From: Streptomyces hayashii
Lineage (GTDB): Bacteria > Actinomycetota > Actinomycetes > Streptomycetales > Streptomycetaceae
Length of the DNA: 36,066 bases
Assembly: GCF_024539815.1 (NCBI RefSeq)
Contig: NZ_JAHHIU010000142.1
Coordinates: forward strand, 1 to 36,066
Direction of reading: 5' to 3'
The notes below the pieces were generated by a model. It was not told where the DNA came from. It saw only the letters and a list, made by a program, of their open reading frames with translations, and searched no databases. Numbering within the stretch: the stretch's first letter is position 1; every line of letters starts with the position of its first letter. Of this stretch, positions 33,691-36,066 are shown piece after piece. The translations under genes and the position numbers were made by a program.

Positions 33691-34440
33691 TCAGCCCTCC
33701 CCGCGGGTCGCGGTGATGACGTAGTTCAAGCCGTCTCCTTGGGCCATGGGAGCCGGCCGGACGTCGACGTGCAGGCCGCGCACGGCGAGCGCCTCACTCA
33801 CGGCGTCGATCCGGCCGTGCTGATCCTGCACGTCGAGCAGGACCCGGCGGATCAGGGGCCAATGCTGCTCGTCGATACCACCCAGGACCTCCAGCTCCGA
33901 CCCGGAGGTGTCGATCTTCAGCAGGTCGACAGCACGGTCGTCGGCCAGGAAGCTCGACAGTCGCGCGACGTCCATCGTGACCTCCTGGCCCTGGTACATC
34001 CGGTCCAGGACCCGCGCCGGGAAGGTGCGGCCCATCACTGCCTTGAGCTGCTCCTGGCGCTGGGGATAGCGGGTGGAGCTGCTGGGGAGCATCGGATAGA
34101 ACGTGAACGACACGTCCCGCTGGTCATGGTCGCCGAGAGCGACCTCGTGGAACGTCACGTCGGTCAGCCGGTGCAGGTCGATGTTGCGGCGCACCGTCTC
34201 GGCGAGTTTCGGCATCGGCTCGAAGGCAAGGACTTCCGCGTCCGGGAACGCACGCGTGACCCGGAGGAGGAACACGCCGATGTTGGCGCCGACGTCGACG
34301 ACATAGGGACGTGGCGGTAACGACAGCTCGCCGTAGCCGTTGTACGTGAAGATCTCCCGGTACAGCATGCGCGCGTCGATCGTGCTGGCCGTATACATTT
34401 CCAGGCCGTCGTCCACCTTGACCAGTTTGGCCACGTTCAT
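33691..34440 (-). CDS. FkbM-family methyltransferase
   Basis: The product has 249 residues. The SAM-binding motif I is VVDVGANIGVFLLRVTRAFP (residues 47-66), the acidic motif II ends at EVLAFEPMPKL (69-79), the family-specific motif is LLKIDTSGSELEVLGGID (173-190), and motif III is RRVLLDVQDQHG. FkbM proteins mostly methylate hydroxyl or carboxyl groups of polyketide- or sugar-derived natural products. The usual KIDVEGxE motif is KIDTSGSE here. GGAAGGG precedes the ATG. It lies 22 nt after the Rieske oxygenase gene and 1 nt before the regulator, in one operon. O-methylation after oxygenation is a reasonable inference. Confidence 0.92.
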   Translation of the reverse strand: MNVAKLVKVDDGLEMYTASTIDARMLYREIFTYNGYGELSLPPRPYVVDVGANIGVFLLRVTRAFPDAEVLAFEPMPKLAETVRRNIDLHRLTDVTFHEVALGDHDQRDVSFTFYPMLPSSSTRYPQRQEQLKAVMGRTFPARVLDRMYQGQEVTMDVARLSSFLADDRAVDLLKIDTSGSELEVLGGIDEQHWPLIRRVLLDVQDQHGRIDAVSEALAVRGLHVDVRPAPMAQGDGLNYVITATRGEG

Positions 34441-34462
34441 ATCCCTTCCGGGGCCTGGCGGG

Positions 34463-35611
34463 TCACTCTCTGCCCATGATCTTGTCGATGGAGCGATGCT
34501 GGTGCTGAAGGGCCAGCTCGTTCCGGCCGAGCGTGAGGTGTGTGTTGGCGCCTGAAGCGAGGGCGGCCTGAGCCCCGAAGGCCACGACGTAGTCCTCGTC
34601 GCGGGTGCCTTTCAGCATCATGGCGGCGTAGGCGTCTGCGGCCCTGCGGTCCTCTTCGGTGGTGGCGGGATGCCGGGTCAGAATGATCTGCACCGTGTGA
34701 CAGCTGTCGATCTTGTCCGTGGGCAGGATCTGCGTCACCATCGCGTGATCCTGCCAGGTGCCGGCGATCGACACGTTGGGAAAAATGGTGTAGATCGGCG
34801 CGGCCGCGTCGCCGAGATCCCACTCGCTCTCCGGCTGCTCGCGGAGTTTCGCCAGTTGCTTCGTCGGGAACAGCACCCGCTGGTGATAGTGAAAAGCGTC
34901 GGCCACCATGAGGTTGGTGATGGCGCTCGTGCCGAACGTGGTCTTGTGGAGTGTCTGGAAGTGATAGCCCTCCAGGAATCCGTCGTACGCGAGCTTCCAC
35001 CCCGGACCGGGAAACTCCTGGCGCTTGTACACGTGCCAGTCGCCGAGGTCGAGCTGGTCCAGCACTGGTGCGAAGTCGGCCAGCCACTCGTCGATGTCGA
35101 CCGTGACATCCGGGGTCAGCGTCACCCAGATGATGCCGTGTCGTTCCACGGTCGGCAGCGCGCGAAGCCCGTATGAGTCGCGGTCGATGTCGCCGAACGT
35201 GTCCTCCCGCAGAATCGCCACGAGGGCGCCGCGGTCGTCGTAGACCCAGGCGTGGTAAGGGCAGCGGAAGCGACGCCGGTTGCCGGTGCCGACTTCGCAG
35301 AGTTGGGCCCCGCGGTGCCGGCATACGTTCAGGAAGGCCCGCGCCTGCCCGTCGTGACCGCGGACGATGAGCACCGGCAGGCCCAGAACCTCCATCGCCT
35401 TGTAGTCGCCGCCGTTGCGCACCTCGATGGACAGTCCGAGGGCCAATGGCTTGCGCTTGAGGATGGTCTCTGTCTCGGCGTGCCAGATTTCGGGATCGAG
35501 ATACGCCCCGATCGGGATCCGCAAGGGTTCCGGATCCTGATCGGTTGTCCGACTGTCCAGATGGGCGAGGGCCCTCTTCACCAGTGAAATGCTCTCGATG
35601 CGGTCGAACAT
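34463..35611 (-). CDS. Rieske non-heme iron oxygenase, alpha-subunit type
   Basis: The product has 382 residues. The Rieske [2Fe-2S] site is CRHRGAQLC (C97, H99) with CPYH 17 residues later (C117, H120). The mononuclear iron site is the family-typical DGFLEGYHFQTLH, with His217 and His222 as ligands and a later Asp as the third. This enzyme needs a reductase and ferredoxin from elsewhere in the cell; none is in the window. It should catalyse hydroxylation, dihydroxylation or a dealkylation. The start at 35611 begins MFDRIESISL, and the longer open frame upstream has no homology. No Shine-Dalgarno is visible, so a leaderless mRNA or another start is possible. It is first in a three-gene operon. 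Confidence 0.93.
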   Translation of the reverse strand: MFDRIESISLVKRALAHLDSRTTDQDPEPLRIPIGAYLDPEIWHAETETILKRKPLALGLSIEVRNGGDYKAMEVLGLPVLIVRGHDGQARAFLNVCRHRGAQLCEVGTGNRRRFRCPYHAWVYDDRGALVAILREDTFGDIDRDSYGLRALPTVERHGIIWVTLTPDVTVDIDEWLADFAPVLDQLDLGDWHVYKRQEFPGPGWKLAYDGFLEGYHFQTLHKTTFGTSAITNLMVADAFHYHQRVLFPTKQLAKLREQPESEWDLGDAAAPIYTIFPNVSIAGTWQDHAMVTQILPTDKIDSCHTVQIILTRHPATTEEDRRAADAYAAMMLKGTRDEDYVVAFGAQAALASGANTHLTLGRNELALQHQHRSIDKIMGRE

Positions 35612-36066
35612 ATCGTCAGGATGGCATAGGGGTCCGGCCTGTTGGAAGACCCACCGATGCGATGTGCGCCAACGCCGTTTCTGTGTAAGAACCCTTCTCG
35701 CATCCGAAGGGTGGCGTTTGCCCAAGGCCGGGAAGCCCACCGCGCTGGAAGAGGTGACGACGGGACGGGTGACGACGTGGCTGCCGTCGGGGCAGATCTC
35801 TTGCCTCGCAACGCGCGTGCTCTCATCGTCAATCATGTCGGAGGCGAGGTGGCCGAGTCGGTTCCGGTATGGCTGTAACTGCTCTTGCCACGCTGGACTT
35901 TTGAGGATGCGGTAGCCACCGCGGTGGCACACAGCGGCCCTTTAGCCGTGAGGAGCACGTTGGCTGTGTCGCTTTGTGTAACGATGCTGGGCCGGGCCGC
36001 AGACGGTGGAACGGGCTGCGCTTGAGTGCGCCGGCGACGGCTGCCCGCCCCGACCCATTCCGAGCC
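35612..36066. other. Window end without a recognised gene
   Basis: The minus-strand frame of the Rieske gene stays open upstream to 35932 (CPDGSHVVTRPVVTSSSAVG and so on) with mixed codon bias but no family I can name. This could be a 5' extension or an unrelated fragment. The remaining bases to the end show nothing recognisable, and the upstream promoter of the Rieske operon must lie here. Confidence 0.35.

Overview
The window is GC-rich actinobacterial DNA, most likely from Streptomyces or a close relative. The evidence is strong G/C bias at third codon positions, GTG and TTG starts, a sugar ABC transporter with no ATPase gene of its own, and mobile elements of families common in that genus. 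No tRNA, rRNA or CRISPR array was seen. The intact operons are separated by decayed insertion sequences, so this looks like an accessory region rather than a conserved core.

Region 1 (1-3003) holds a frameshifted IS5-type transposase remnant, a one-helix small membrane protein, a DoxX-family membrane protein followed by a clean 17-bp-stem terminator, and a GNAT-like acetyltransferase that may be made from a leaderless mRNA.

Region 2 (3124-15391) is a complete carbohydrate-utilisation locus. On the minus strand, in transcription order, are a LacI-family repressor, a GH2 beta-galactosidase, a lipoprotein sugar-binding protein, two ABC permeases with a 4-nt overlap, and a GH51 alpha-L-arabinofuranosidase. 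Divergent from the repressor is a 935-residue secreted beta-helix enzyme with GH49-like features and a C-terminal binding-type module. The inferred flow is extracellular attack on an arabinose- and galactose-containing glycan, import of oligosaccharides, cytoplasmic hydrolysis by the GH2 and GH51 enzymes, and control by LacI. The divergent promoter region carries a 10-bp motif twice, in opposite orientations, which is a candidate operator. The true substrate is unknown.

Region 3 (15392-19811) is mostly scar tissue: a quinone-oxidoreductase (MDR) pseudogene, an intact SDR, IS256/Mutator and serine-recombinase remnants next to a cluster of GTTTCA half-sites, a two-domain VOC protein, and a Tn3-family transposase fragment carrying a 16-bp tandem duplication.

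Region 4 (19812-35611) resembles a specialised-metabolite locus, broken in the middle by transposition. It has two intact stand-alone condensation-domain proteins, the 5' end of a third, an MFS exporter, a truncated phosphopantetheinyl transferase, a B12-type radical SAM enzyme, a Bcp-type peroxiredoxin, a BtrH-like Cys-His protein, a regulator with a degenerate receiver domain, an FkbM methyltransferase and a Rieske oxygenase. No adenylation domain, recognisable carrier protein or convincing precursor peptide is present. A full ISAs1 element (23251-24624, 18-bp inverted repeats) and an inverted partial copy (to 26767) bracket a secreted SH3-like protein gene and an AraC-family regulator. This combination is the best candidate for an undescribed system, although the mobile-element debris means that some genes may be leftovers of different clusters.
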